The notes beneath the pieces were generated by a model. The model did not search any database. It saw only the letters and a program-made list of their open reading frames with translations, and was not told the origin of the DNA. Position numbers and translations under genes: made by a program. Below, one piece after another: positions 26,237-35,289 of a stretch of DNA of 64,000 bases; within the stretch, counting starts at the first letter, position 1; the number at the start of each line of letters is the position of its first letter. Origin of the DNA: JAZKBN01 sp040388605 (GTDB taxonomy: Bacteria; Bacteroidota; Bacteroidia; Cytophagales; Flexibacteraceae); contig JAZKBN010000012.1 in the NCBI GenBank assembly GCA_040388605.1, positions 1 through 64,000 on the forward strand, given 5' to 3'.

Positions 26237-27472
26237 CTATTTAACCACGCGCAATCTGTAGCCGAAGTACAGGGCCAACAGGCAGCAGGCAACAGTTATA
26301 TAGCCTACCAGGTTGTAATTTACAATTTTACCTGCGTCGTTGGTATATACAACAAGCCCCCCTATGTATGCGCCCGAAGCGCAGCTAAGATTCTGCACGC
26401 AGGTATTTATGCTCATAAAGCCTCCCCTGTGCTGGGGCTTTACAGTGCCGGTAATCATGGTCATAGATGATATGCCCCGGCCCGAGCCTACAATCATGTA
26501 AAGGCTGTTCAATATAATAACCACATACATAGGGGTTAACCCAAGGTTGGTATAAATGCCCCCGAAGATGGCGGCAAGAATACTGCTTGCAATAAAAACC
26601 TTAGGCTTACCTATTTTATCGGCAAGCTTCCCAATAAGGGGGCCGAAAATGATGGTTGCAATACCGCCGCTGATATAAACATATTCAAGGTCAAGCTCAG
26701 GGTAGCCGGCGTTCTTAACAATATATGCGCTCAGGAAAGGTATAATGGTGAATTGCCCGAAGAACATAAGCCCGGTAGTGGCTAAAGCGCGCAGCTGGTT
26801 TCCGTCTTTAGAAATAATACGGAGTATTTCAAACGGGTTGTTTCGCTCATCTTTTGCAACTATATGCCCGCGCAGTGACGGGAGCGATATGCTGATAAAC
26901 ACCCAAACCAAAACCCCCATGCCGGCAAGCACCAAAAATGGAGCCTGCCACATATCGAACTTATTAGCAAGTCTCAAACCCATTGGTATGCCCAATGCCG
27001 ATGCTGCGGAAAAGGATGTCATTAATATACCCATGGCCGTGCCCCTGCGTTCATACGGAATGGCATCTCCAATAATCGAGATAACCAATGCGCCCATTAC
27101 GCCGGCAAATGCACCTGTAAAGATGCGCGCGGCCGTAAGCAGTATGTAGTTATTGGCATACCCGCAGGCGAAGGTACCAATGAGGAACCCGGTGAAGAGT
27201 ATCTGCATGGCGGTTTTGCGGTCGAACCTGTCGAGCCAAAAGGCAGCCAGGAAGCCCGATATGCCGGCGCTGAATGAATAAGCCGACACCATTAGCCCGA
27301 ACTGGGTAAGATCTATTTTCATTTCCCGCATCATACGGGGTCCCAGGGGCATCATAATCATGAAATCGACGATATTGATGAACTGGGTTGCTGCAAGTGT
27401 AAAAAGCAGCAGTTTTTCTCTGAGCGGTTTTATAACCGGGGCCGATTTAACAACCGGTATTACCTGTTCCAT
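26237..27472 (-). CDS. MFS transporter, DHA1-like
   Basis: A 411-residue inner-membrane protein with 12 predicted helices. It has the family's first-loop motif in the form DRFDRKTAM (residues about 81-89; usual form DRxGRR), motif with RIFTGAFAGVMGALV in helix 4, and SIIGDAIPYERRGTAMG in the loop to helix 5, all typical of drug- or sugar-efflux type DHA1 carriers powered by protons. The substrate cannot be read. It is upstream of the GH127-like gene on the same strand but separated by 410 bp and a terminator, so a shared function is only possible, not shown. Confidence 0.9.
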   Translation of the reverse strand: MEQVIPVVKSAPVIKPLREKLLLFTLAATQFINIVDFMIMMPLGPRMMREMKIDLTQFGLMVSAYSFSAGISGFLAAFWLDRFDRKTAMQILFTGFLIGTFACGYANNYILLTAARIFTGAFAGVMGALVISIIGDAIPYERRGTAMGILMTSFSAASALGIPMGLRLANKFDMWQAPFLVLAGMGVLVWVFISISLPSLRGHIVAKDERNNPFEILRIISKDGNQLRALATTGLMFFGQFTIIPFLSAYIVKNAGYPELDLEYVYISGGIATIIFGPLIGKLADKIGKPKVFIASSILAAIFGGIYTNLGLTPMYVVIILNSLYMIVGSGRGISSMTMITGTVKPQHRGGFMSINTCVQNLSCASGAYIGGLVVYTNDAGKIVNYNLVGYITVACCLLALYFGYRLRVVK

Positions 27473-27717
27473 AGATAATTATGTTTTAATTATTGCCTGA
27501 TATTTTATGGTGCCTTGCCTGCCGATACCGGGAATGCAGCCCGGTTGCAGGAAAAATTTACCGTACCGGGAATTAAGCAGCAGGTATATAAATAATAAAA
27601 CAGGAAGCCGGAGGCGCCAAAATTTGATTGCCGGATTTTGTGTTTTCTATAAAGGGCAAATAATCCTTTCCCGATCCCAGCCATGGAACGGTAGCAAATT
27701 AAATGCTGTAACTGAAC

Positions 27718-29094
27718 TTATGAGGCTGTTTCTGCGGCCAGCTTTTTCAAATCGGTGCCGCCGAAATTTCCGCTGCTCATCAGGAGCAGGTTCTTGTTAT
27801 GCCAGCTTATTCCTTTGAGTCGGCTGCGGAGATCGCTTATATCGGTATAGACCTCCAAATCAGGACGGCCAAAAGATTCGCGAACAAAATCAGGACTTAA
27901 AGAGGGCAGTTTTTTATGCTCAAGCACCTGCGGGCTGTAATAAACACAGGCCACATCGGCATCTGAAAAGGTGTTTTTATATTGATCAAGGAATGCGCTG
28001 TTCAGGCTGCTGAAGGTATGCAGCTCAAGCACTGCCACCAAATCGCGTTTCGGAAACTGTGATTTTACCGCTTTTACTGTAGCCGCAAGCTTAGATGGTG
28101 CATGGGCAAAATCTTTAAATACAACCGTGCTATCGTTAGAAGCCAGTTGCTCAAGCCTGTTGGCTGCGCCTTTAAAGCTGCTTATTGCAGCGTAGAAAAC
28201 ATCATCTGAAATACCCAGTTCAGAGCAAACAGCTTTTGCGCCGCTTATATTGCTCAGGTTATGCTCCCCGAAAACCTGTACCGGCACTTTTTTACCGTCG
28301 GGTGTTTTCAGGTATGTTTGACCGTCGCGGGTTTCGCTTTTGTGGGTGCTGTATTCTTTGCTGCTTACATCGGGTCGCTCTTTGCGGCATATTACATCCA
28401 CAATGGCATCTTCCTCGTTAAAGAAAATAATTCCGGCTTTAGGGGTGGCATCTGCCAAATGATCAAACTGGCGCACATAAGACTCCAGCGTTGGGAACAC
28501 ATTTATATGATCCCAGGCTATGCCGCTCACCAGCGCAATATGGTGCTTGTATTTCAGGAACTTAGGCACACGCTCAAGTGCCGATGCAAGGTATTCATCG
28601 CCTTCAATAATAATCATGGGCGCATCATCGCTGAGGCGGCACATAATATCGAAGCCTTCCACCTTTGCGCCAACCAGGTAATCGAAATCACGGCCGGCAT
28701 GCTTAAGCACATGCATTATCATACCTGTGATGGTGGTTTTGCCATGGCTGCCGGCAATTACAATGCGTTGCTTGTTTTCGCAAAAAAGGCCTACGTATTC
28801 AGGGTAAGAGTAAACGGGGATACCGAGTTCCAAGGCCCTGAGCAGTTCAGGATTATCTGAACGGGCATGCATGCCTAGCACGATTGCGCCAATGTCAGAG
28901 GTTACTTTATCGGCGAACCAGCCTTCCTGCTCCGGTAAAAGGCCTGCCGCCTGCAAACGGGATTTTGCAGGATCAAAAATTTCATCGTCGGAACCGGTTA
29001 CATTAAAACCGTTTATATGCAATGCCAAAGCAAGGCTGTGCATGGCAGCACCGCCAATGGCTATAAAATGTATCCGCTTGTTGTCTCCCGTCAT
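27718..29094 (-). CDS. mpl: UDP-N-acetylmuramate:tripeptide ligase Mpl-like
   Basis: Mur ligase that recycles the murein tripeptide L-Ala-D-Glu-meso-DAP by joining it to UDP-MurNAc. The 458-residue protein has a MurC-like N-terminal Rossmann domain (IHFIAIGGAAMHSLALAL), the ATP loop AGSHGKTTITGMI, a central domain with IIEGDEYLASALE and LVSGIAWDHINVFPT, and a C-terminal domain with KDFAHAPSKLAATV. Presence of HAP in place of the MurC-type residues and the short length fit Mpl rather than MurC. It is divergent from dnaB and has a -7 box at 29121-29128. Confidence 0.92.
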   Translation of the reverse strand: MTGDNKRIHFIAIGGAAMHSLALALHINGFNVTGSDDEIFDPAKSRLQAAGLLPEQEGWFADKVTSDIGAIVLGMHARSDNPELLRALELGIPVYSYPEYVGLFCENKQRIVIAGSHGKTTITGMIMHVLKHAGRDFDYLVGAKVEGFDIMCRLSDDAPMIIIEGDEYLASALERVPKFLKYKHHIALVSGIAWDHINVFPTLESYVRQFDHLADATPKAGIIFFNEEDAIVDVICRKERPDVSSKEYSTHKSETRDGQTYLKTPDGKKVPVQVFGEHNLSNISGAKAVCSELGISDDVFYAAISSFKGAANRLEQLASNDSTVVFKDFAHAPSKLAATVKAVKSQFPKRDLVAVLELHTFSSLNSAFLDQYKNTFSDADVACVYYSPQVLEHKKLPSLSPDFVRESFGRPDLEVYTDISDLRSRLKGISWHNKNLLLMSSGNFGGTDLKKLAAETAS

Positions 29095-29120
29095 TTGAGC
29101 CGTTTTATTTAATAAGGGGG

Positions 29121-29128
29121 CAAAAGTA
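29121..29128 (-). promoter_or_regulatory. Likely -7 box TACTTTTG of mpl
   Basis: The minus-strand octamer TACTTTTG matches TAnnTTTG and lies 27 nt before the mpl ATG. No TTTG is seen at 19 nt upstream. Confidence 0.45.
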
Positions 29129-29292
29129 TGAAAAATACGGGGTATCCGGAATTGAAAGGGCTAAGAATAAATTTTACTTTCATTAAACTGTATGTTTCTG
29201 ATTGCTATATGCATCCCGATTTTATTCCGCTGCATATTTCCGCCTCTCCATTTTAATTTTCAGAAACCCGAAAAACTTTAGCCTTTGCCGGC

Positions 29293-29300
29293 TAAATTTG
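29293..29300 (+). promoter_or_regulatory. Likely -7 box TAAATTTG of dnaB
   Basis: Octamer matches TAnnTTTG and lies 19 nt before the dnaB ATG at 29319, so the leader would be short. No good -33 element is present at 19 nt. Confidence 0.45.
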
Positions 29301-29318
29301 TTCCCCTAATTCCCTTAC

Positions 29319-30881
29319 ATGGCCGGCTCAATTCCTTTTACTTCCGACGCAAAGCGCCGACGCAATAACCCCGTAACCCAATTCACCGACGGCTTAGCCA
29401 AAATGCCCCCGCAGGCCACCGACCTCGAGGACGCCGTTTTGGGCGCAATCATGATTCAGGACGAGGCCATAAACGCCGTGGTCGATATTCTGCATGCGCC
29501 AAGCTTTTATAAGGAAGCCAACCAACGCATTTACACAGCTATTCTTGCCCTGTTCAACAAGAACCAAAAGATAGATGTTCTTACCGTTGTCCAGCAGCTG
29601 AGCATGCAGGGCGATTTGCAGCTAGCCGGCGGGGCTTACTACGTTACCCAACTCACAAGCAGGGTTAACACGGCTGCCCACATAGAGGCCCATGCCCGTA
29701 TTGTGGCGGAAAAAGCCATCCTGCGTGACCTTATCCGGATAGCATCTGACACCCAAAGAGATGCTTATGAAGAAACCACCGATGTTTTCGACCTGCTTGA
29801 TAAAACTGAGCAGAGTATTTTCCAGGTATCGGAAAGCAATATTCGTAAGGAGGTGAGCGCCATGAGCGGCCTGCTGCCCATTGCCATTAAAGAGCTGGAA
29901 GCGCGTAAGGACCATAAAGACGGCCTTACCGGCATTGGTTCCGGCTTCAGCGACCTTGACCGTGTAACCAGCGGCTGGCAACGTTCAGATCTCCTGATTC
30001 TTGCGGCAAGGCCGGGTATGGGTAAAACTGCTTTCGTGGTCTCGGCTGCGCGTAATGCGGCGGTTATGTTCCAAAAGAAGGTGGCTATTTTCTCGCTTGA
30101 AATGTCGCAGATCCAGCTTGTGAATCGTATCATTTCGGCAGAGGCGGAGCTTGACAGTGAAAAAATTAAAAAGGGCAACCTGGCCGAGCACGAATGGCGG
30201 CAATTGCACCATAAAATTGCCGCCCTTGAAAGCGCCCCTTTATTTATTGACGATACCCCGGCACTCAGCATGCTGGAGCTTCGGGCCAAATGCCGACGCA
30301 TGAAATCGCGCACCGGGCTCGATATGATTATTATAGATTACTTACAGCTCATGCAGGGCGATGCCAGCGCCAAAGGCAACCGAGAGCAGGAAATTGCCAG
30401 CATCAGCCGCGGGCTTAAGAACCTCGCCAAGGAACTTGATGTGCCGGTTATTGCGCTTTCGCAGTTGAGCCGTGCGGTTGAAACCAGGGGCGGGGCAAAA
30501 CGTCCGCAATTGAGCGATTTGAGGGAATCAGGCTCTATTGAACAGGATGCCGATATAGTAATGTTCCTCTACAGGCCTGAATATTACGGCATTACCGCAG
30601 ATGAGGAAGGTAAATCTGTAGAAAATATGGCCGAGCTCATTATTGCAAAGCACCGTAACGGCAGCACTGCAACTGTGGAGCTTAAATTCCACGGCGCCTA
30701 CACCAAGTTCGGTGATATGGAGCCTGATGGTTTCAGGGCCCCGAGCAGCACCCCCTTCCCTGATTCAGGCGGCATACCTTCAGGTTTCGATGACCGGGGC
30801 CCAACCCGCACCCTGAAATCTAAGATGAACCAAAACCCGAACGACTTTATAAAGCCGGATGACAGCCCTGTGCCGTTTTAA
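29319..30881 (+). CDS. dnaB: Replicative DNA helicase DnaB
   Basis: Hexameric 5'-3' helicase at the replication fork. The 520-residue protein has the N-terminal domain (about 30-140, PPQATDLEDAVLGAIMIQ), a linker, then a RecA-type motor: Walker A RPGMGKT (231-237), FSLEMSQIQLVNRI, Walker B MIIIDYLQLM, LKNLAKELDVPVIALSQLSR and the arginine-finger region DLRESGSIEQDADIVMFLYR. A Pro/Ser-rich tail of about 50 residues follows the core. No intein is present. A poorly matching, AT-rich gene follows 29 bp downstream. Confidence 0.97.
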   Translation: MAGSIPFTSDAKRRRNNPVTQFTDGLAKMPPQATDLEDAVLGAIMIQDEAINAVVDILHAPSFYKEANQRIYTAILALFNKNQKIDVLTVVQQLSMQGDLQLAGGAYYVTQLTSRVNTAAHIEAHARIVAEKAILRDLIRIASDTQRDAYEETTDVFDLLDKTEQSIFQVSESNIRKEVSAMSGLLPIAIKELEARKDHKDGLTGIGSGFSDLDRVTSGWQRSDLLILAARPGMGKTAFVVSAARNAAVMFQKKVAIFSLEMSQIQLVNRIISAEAELDSEKIKKGNLAEHEWRQLHHKIAALESAPLFIDDTPALSMLELRAKCRRMKSRTGLDMIIIDYLQLMQGDASAKGNREQEIASISRGLKNLAKELDVPVIALSQLSRAVETRGGAKRPQLSDLRESGSIEQDADIVMFLYRPEYYGITADEEGKSVENMAELIIAKHRNGSTATVELKFHGAYTKFGDMEPDGFRAPSSTPFPDSGGIPSGFDDRGPTRTLKSKMNQNPNDFIKPDDSPVPF

Positions 30882-30910
30882 GGTTAGCAAAGCATTATAT
30901 ATGTTTACTT

Positions 30911-31480
30911 ATGGCTTCAAAATCAAAAGATGGTTTTTTGGAATTAACGGCTATCGTAAGACAAGCATTCAGTTTCCTTGAAATAACCTATGGTTTCAAA
31001 CTTCGGAAAAAGGAGGCGTCCGGTCGGATGAGAATTTGGTATTTTTCAAATAAAAAATGTTATATTAAAATTTATGAAGATTGGTTAGACGCTTATATAG
31101 ACGTAACTTTATACAATTATTCCGGCAGAAAGGCACCAATATATGGCTCAGCTGAACTAAGCGGAAAGTTTGCATCCTTAGATGAAATTGTTTCAATTCG
31201 TAATCCGGGTGCAGAAATACTTAATCCATACATTATTTATTTTGGGGAAAAACCCAATCTAAAACATATTGTCTTTGAGCAAAGGTTTCCGGGTGACAGT
31301 TATTTAGATTTGTACTCTCGCCATGCTAAATATCTTGAATCTTTTGCTTCAGATGTATTAAACGGTGATTTTGATATTGTTTCTGAAGCGTATAAACTGA
31401 GAATGGAACGTATTGAAGCCTATGAGAAAATGCATCCAAAGCAGTATCCTGACCAAAAGTACCCCTCTTTATTAACCTAA
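30911..31480 (+). CDS. Uncharacterised AT-rich protein between dnaB and rpoN
   Basis: A 189-residue soluble protein with no signal peptide or membrane helix. I do not recognise a family. The N-terminal part has alternating beta-like stretches (MRIWYFSNKKCYIKIYEDWL, AYIDVTLYNYSGRK), the C-terminal part is helical and charged (SEAYKLRMERIEAYEKMHPK). Codon use leans to A/T-ending codons (TTA, ATA, AGA), unlike the flanking dnaB and rpoN genes, which suggests a late arrival. It begins 29 bp after dnaB, so it can be co-transcribed. Size and make-up are compatible with an immunity- or defence-type single gene, but nothing proves it. Confidence 0.75.
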   Translation: MASKSKDGFLELTAIVRQAFSFLEITYGFKLRKKEASGRMRIWYFSNKKCYIKIYEDWLDAYIDVTLYNYSGRKAPIYGSAELSGKFASLDEIVSIRNPGAEILNPYIIYFGEKPNLKHIVFEQRFPGDSYLDLYSRHAKYLESFASDVLNGDFDIVSEAYKLRMERIEAYEKMHPKQYPDQKYPSLLT

Positions 31481-31646
31481 ACCTTACATTCCAAAATATC
31501 CCCTTTCATGTTTTTTTCTATAACTTTTCCACTTTAGCATAGTTATTGATAGGAAGTTGTAATTTTACCGCATATCGAACCCGGACTTCAAAACCTGGCG
31601 CGGTAAATAAGCTACTAACCACTTGAAAATTAATTAATTAACCGGT

Positions 31647-33257
31647 ATGCAGAAACTTGGCTTAAACCAATCACTGTCGCAGCGCTTAAGTCCGCAGCAG
31701 ATTCAGTTTATAAAACTGCTGCAAATACCCACTGCCGAGCTTGAAAGCCGCATTGAGGAAGAGCTGGAAGCCAACCCCGCCCTTGAAGAGGGGGAGGAAA
31801 CTTTCGATGACAATGAAAAGCAGGACGATATTATTGACGACTATGGCGAAAACGGCCTTGAGTCTGACCTGCGTACCGAAAAAACAAAGGAAATAGACCT
31901 TGACAGCGATTATGATAACGTTCCTGAAATATCGACCAACGATAATATTGAGGACGTTTACGAAGAAAGCTACGAAAGTGAAGACCCTTTTGAAAGCACA
32001 GATTCTTACGACGACGATATTGACGTAGACAACTACCTGCAAAACGACGACATAGCCGGTTATAAAATGCAGGGAGATGGCGCAAACCCTGACGACGACG
32101 ACCGGGAAACTCCGCTCAGCAGCGATTCATCGCTTACCGATGCCCTGCTTACACAGCTCAGCTTCCTGAACCTCGATGAAAAGCAATCCATAATCGGTAA
32201 GCAGCTTATTGGCAGCATAGATGGTGACGGCTATATTCGCCGGGATCTTGAATCTATTTCTAACGACCTGGCCTTCGGCCAAAACGTATATGCCGAGGAA
32301 GATGAAATAGAAAGCGTTCTGCTCATGATACAGCAGTTCGACCCGGCAGGTATAGGCGCACGCAGCCTGCAGGAATGCCTGCTCCTGCAACTCGACAGGC
32401 GTGCCGATAACTATGAAATTGCCGGTCTTGCGGTTCGTATTATTGAAGAATGCTTCGATGAATTCGGCAAAAAACACTTTGATAAGATACGCTCTAAGCT
32501 GGATATAGACGACCAGGACGATCTTCGTGAAGCCATTGCCATGATTACCAAGCTGAACCCAAAACCGGGTGAAACCGGTGGCTCCGAAGGAAAAGCCCAG
32601 TACGTGATTCCCGATTTTATGATTTACAATAACAACGGGAAAATTGAGCTGAGCCTGAACGCAAGAAATGCACCTGAGCTCCGCATAAGCTCCAGCTATG
32701 CCGATATGCTTGACAGCTATGACAAAAGCAATAAAAAAGACAAGCAGAACAAGCAAATAAAGGAAACTGTAACCTTTGTAAAGCAAAAGCTTGATGCCGC
32801 CAAATGGTTTATTGATGCCATTAAGCAGCGCCAGAACACCCTGCTTGTTACCATGAATGCCATTATCAGGTACCAGTATGATTTCTTCCTGACAGGTGAT
32901 GAAAGCAAGTTGCGCCCCATGATCCTGAAAGATATTGCCGACCATATAGGCATGGATATAAGTACTGTCAGCCGCGTTGCCAACAGTAAATATGTTCAGA
33001 CAGAGTTCGGGACCTTCTCGCTGAAATACTTCTTCAGCGAGGGCATAAGCACCGACAGCGGCGAAGATGTAAGCAACCGCGAGGTGAAATACATTTTAAA
33101 AGACCTGATTGAAAAAGAAGACAAAACAGACCCCCTGAGCGATGATAAGCTCGAGAAAATCCTGAACGACAAAGGGTACAATATTGCCCGCCGCACCGTG
33201 GCAAAATACAGGGAGCAGCTTAACATACCTGTTGCTCGCCTTCGCCGGGAAATATGA
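31647..33257 (+). CDS. rpoN: RNA polymerase sigma-54 factor
   Basis: Alternative sigma factor that needs AAA+ activators and reads -24/-12 promoters. Region I (residues 1-50) is the Gln/Leu-rich activator-interaction domain (LSQRLSPQQIQFIKLLQIP). Region II (about 50-150) is a strongly acidic linker rich in Asp and Glu, longer than in proteobacteria. The core-binding domain follows, then the helix-turn-helix (DHIGMDISTVSRVANSKYVQ) and the RpoN box ARRTVAKYRE near the C-terminus, intact. No sigma-54 activator gene is in the window. Its stop overlaps the next start by 4 bp (ATGA). Confidence 0.97.
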   Translation: MQKLGLNQSLSQRLSPQQIQFIKLLQIPTAELESRIEEELEANPALEEGEETFDDNEKQDDIIDDYGENGLESDLRTEKTKEIDLDSDYDNVPEISTNDNIEDVYEESYESEDPFESTDSYDDDIDVDNYLQNDDIAGYKMQGDGANPDDDDRETPLSSDSSLTDALLTQLSFLNLDEKQSIIGKQLIGSIDGDGYIRRDLESISNDLAFGQNVYAEEDEIESVLLMIQQFDPAGIGARSLQECLLLQLDRRADNYEIAGLAVRIIEECFDEFGKKHFDKIRSKLDIDDQDDLREAIAMITKLNPKPGETGGSEGKAQYVIPDFMIYNNNGKIELSLNARNAPELRISSSYADMLDSYDKSNKKDKQNKQIKETVTFVKQKLDAAKWFIDAIKQRQNTLLVTMNAIIRYQYDFFLTGDESKLRPMILKDIADHIGMDISTVSRVANSKYVQTEFGTFSLKYFFSEGISTDSGEDVSNREVKYILKDLIEKEDKTDPLSDDKLEKILNDKGYNIARRTVAKYREQLNIPVARLRREI

Positions 33258-33955
33258 AGGAAACCGAAGAAGAAAATTACAGCCGCTTCAGCCTGCCCAA
33301 GGCGGGAAGCCTGCCAAACGACAGGCTTCCCGCCTTGGGCTTACTGCGTTTGGTTGCCAAGGTTATTTCCATAGTGTTTCACCCGCTGGCAATGCCTACT
33401 TATACCTTTGCCATACTGTTTTTTTTGGCCCAGAATTTCTCAATGCTGGACCCCGACCAAAACCTGAAAATATTGGGCTTTATTGCAATACTTACCGGGG
33501 TGCTGCCGGCTGTGCTGTCGGCCATGTTTTTCATACGTGAAGGTGAAAGCCTTTCTATGGAAGACAGGAGCAGAAGGGTTTACCCCTTTTTGCTCACTGC
33601 CTTTATTTACGTGTGCATAGCATATCTTTTCAGGGTTTTATTACAGTCGCATTATAACATGCAGCTGCTTATGAACTGTATAGCCTGCTCTGCCCTTTTA
33701 AGCGCTATAATTACATTGCGCTGGAAAATAAGCACACATGCCATGGGGGCTGCCGGAATGACGGGTGCGCTAGCCGCCACACTAATTATAATGGGAGATG
33801 AGCGCATTTTTGTACCTTTGACTCTTTCAATAGTATTATGGGGATTGGTTTGCAGTTCAAGACTGCTCCTTAATGCCCATACAACCGCACAAATTGTTGC
33901 CGGCAGCATAGCCGGCTGCGGAATTACATTCGGCTTACTGTTCCTGTATTTATAA
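33254..33955 (+). CDS. PAP2-like integral membrane protein
   Basis: A 233-residue protein with about six hydrophobic helices starting at VISIVFHPLAMPTYTFAIL. Proteins of this kind, annotated as PAP2-superfamily or phosphatidate phosphatase-like, often follow rpoN in Bacteroidota, but the acid phosphatase motifs (KxxxxxxRP, PSGH, SRxxxxxHxxxD) are only partly seen: LLLNAHTTAQIVAGSI holds the third-motif His position, while the second-motif histidine is not clear. Activity is therefore uncertain. The annotated ATG overlaps rpoN. Codons 14-29 form a perfect 19-bp inverted repeat at the DNA level (33295-33340), and a TTG at 33350, just after it, is an alternative start that fits the family better. 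Confidence 0.75.
   Translation: MKETEEENYSRFSLPKAGSLPNDRLPALGLLRLVAKVISIVFHPLAMPTYTFAILFFLAQNFSMLDPDQNLKILGFIAILTGVLPAVLSAMFFIREGESLSMEDRSRRVYPFLLTAFIYVCIAYLFRVLLQSHYNMQLLMNCIACSALLSAIITLRWKISTHAMGAAGMTGALAATLIIMGDERIFVPLTLSIVLWGLVCSSRLLLNAHTTAQIVAGSIAGCGITFGLLFLYL
33295..33340. repeat. Perfect 19-bp inverted repeat at the rpoN/PAP2 junction
   Basis: GCCCAAGGCGGGAAGCCTG (33295-33313) is followed after an eight-base loop (CCAAACGA) by its exact reverse complement (33322-33340). It is GC-rich and very stable, has no T-run behind it, and starts 38 bp after the rpoN stop codon. It lies in the annotated N-terminus of the next gene. Confidence 0.95.
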
Positions 33956-34003
33956 CCCGTTAAATACTTAACAGGCAGTCCAACTTTCTGCTGTTACTTC
34001 TGC

Positions 34004-34963
34004 ATGACTAAAATTACCCGACACCTGGCCGAAGCCGCAGGCCGGACCCTTTTTTCAATTGAAATTCTCCCCCCGCTCAAAGGCGAAAGCATTAAGAGCC
34101 TTTTCGAGGCCATAGAACCCCTTATGGAGTTCAAGCCGCCGTTTATTGATGTTACCTACCACCGTGAGGAATACGTTTATAAAACGCGTGAGAAAGGCCT
34201 TCTCGAAAAAAGCGCCACACGTAAGCGTCCCGGCACGGTTGGCATTTGCGCTGCCGTTATGAACCGCTTCAGGGTAGATACTGTTCCGCATATAATCTGC
34301 GGCGGTTTCACCAAGGAAGAAACAGAAAACGCGCTTATTGACCTTGCTTTCCTGGGAATAGATAACGTTTTAGCCCTACGCGGCGATGCCATTAAATCTG
34401 AAACCTCATTCATACCGGAACCTGGCGGACACCATTTCAGCACCGAGCTAATCAGCCAGATAACAGATATGAATAAGGGCATCTATCTTGATGAAGACCT
34501 GACACATGCTGCTCCCACTGATTTCTGCGTTGGCGTTGCCGGTTACCCTGAAAAGCACTTCGAGGCCCCGAACTTAAAATCGGACCTGCGGTTTCTGAAG
34601 AAAAAAATAGACCTTGGCGGCGAGTACATAGTTACCCAAATGTTCTTCGATAATAAGAAGTACTTTGAGTTTGTAAAGCAGTGCCGGGAAGAAGGCATAA
34701 ACGTACCCATTATTCCGGGTATGAAGCCCATGACCACGCGTAAGCAGCTTACCGTGCTTCCGCGTTACTTTAATATAGATATACCTGTTGACCTTGCAGA
34801 CGCTATCCAGGCCTGTGAAAACGACAAGGATGCCCGCAAGGTAGGTATTGAGTGGTGCATAGCCCAAAGCCGAGAGCTGATGGCCGCAGGGGTTCCCTGC
34901 CTGCATTACTATACTATGGGAAAATCAGATTCAGTTAAAAAAGTGGCTGAGGCGCTGTTTTAG
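34004..34963 (+). CDS. metF: 5,10-methylenetetrahydrofolate reductase
   Basis: FAD-dependent TIM-barrel enzyme that makes 5-methyl-THF for methionine synthesis. The 319-residue protein shows FSIEILPPLKGES at the first strand (catalytic Glu), PPFIDVTYHREEY, ICGGFTKEETENALIDLAFLG, LALRGDAI (FAD-binding), FCVGVAGYPEKHFEAPN and FVVTQMFFD-type VTQMFFDNKKYFEF. No methionine synthase gene is close. It ends at a clear terminator (34992-35024). Confidence 0.96.
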   Translation: MTKITRHLAEAAGRTLFSIEILPPLKGESIKSLFEAIEPLMEFKPPFIDVTYHREEYVYKTREKGLLEKSATRKRPGTVGICAAVMNRFRVDTVPHIICGGFTKEETENALIDLAFLGIDNVLALRGDAIKSETSFIPEPGGHHFSTELISQITDMNKGIYLDEDLTHAAPTDFCVGVAGYPEKHFEAPNLKSDLRFLKKKIDLGGEYIVTQMFFDNKKYFEFVKQCREEGINVPIIPGMKPMTTRKQLTVLPRYFNIDIPVDLADAIQACENDKDARKVGIEWCIAQSRELMAAGVPCLHYYTMGKSDSVKKVAEALF

Positions 34964-34991
34964 AATTATGCTTCTCCTGTAAAAACAAGTG

Positions 34992-35024
34992 TGCCCCTGA
35001 GATTTACTTTTCAGGGGCATTTAA
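34992..35024 (+). terminator. Terminator of metF
   Basis: TGCCCCTGA (34992-35000) pairs with TCAGGGGCA (35011-35019), ten-base loop, followed by TTTAA. It also lies just behind the stop of the convergent 77-residue gene. Confidence 0.8.
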
Positions 35025-35034
35025 TTCTTAGCAT

Positions 35035-35268
35035 TCATCTGCTTTTTGTATGGCTTCCGCCCTTTTTATTTGCAAGCAATGTTAAGGCTTCAAGCTGTTC
35101 CATAAAAGCGTCAGCATCTTTTTGAGTCTTTATAACTTCAGATAGGCTGTCTTTACGCAAAGGCAAAGAAACATCAACTGAACCCGAATATATCCGGGGG
35201 TCATTTTCGGGATTTAGCCCTGCTAATTTCATATAGCGCTCTATTTTCCGCTCAATAATAGGATCCAT
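35035..35268 (-). CDS. Small uncharacterised protein, second gene of a two-gene cassette
   Basis: A 77-residue charged protein: a helical start (IIERKIERYMKLAGLNPENDP), a short central stretch (RIYSGSVDVSLPLRKDS), a second helix (EVIKTQKDADAFMEQLEALTLLANK) and a basic tail. No signal peptide or membrane helix. It begins 21 bp after the 187-residue gene on the same strand, so both are probably co-transcribed. Size, charge and pairing resemble a toxin-antitoxin or effector-partner module, but I do not recognise either fold for certain. Confidence 0.75.
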   Translation of the reverse strand: MDPIIERKIERYMKLAGLNPENDPRIYSGSVDVSLPLRKDSLSEVIKTQKDADAFMEQLEALTLLANKKGGSHTKSR

Positions 35269-35289
35269 AAGTCAAATATATGTATTTTA

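Noticed and set aside
23086..27472. Polysaccharide utilisation locus made of the GH127-like and MFS genes
   Set aside because: No SusC/SusD pair, sensor or further glycoside hydrolase is present, and the two genes are separated by a terminator.
32127..32945. 272-codon frame antisense to rpoN
   Set aside because: Shadow of the certain rpoN gene caused by codon bias.
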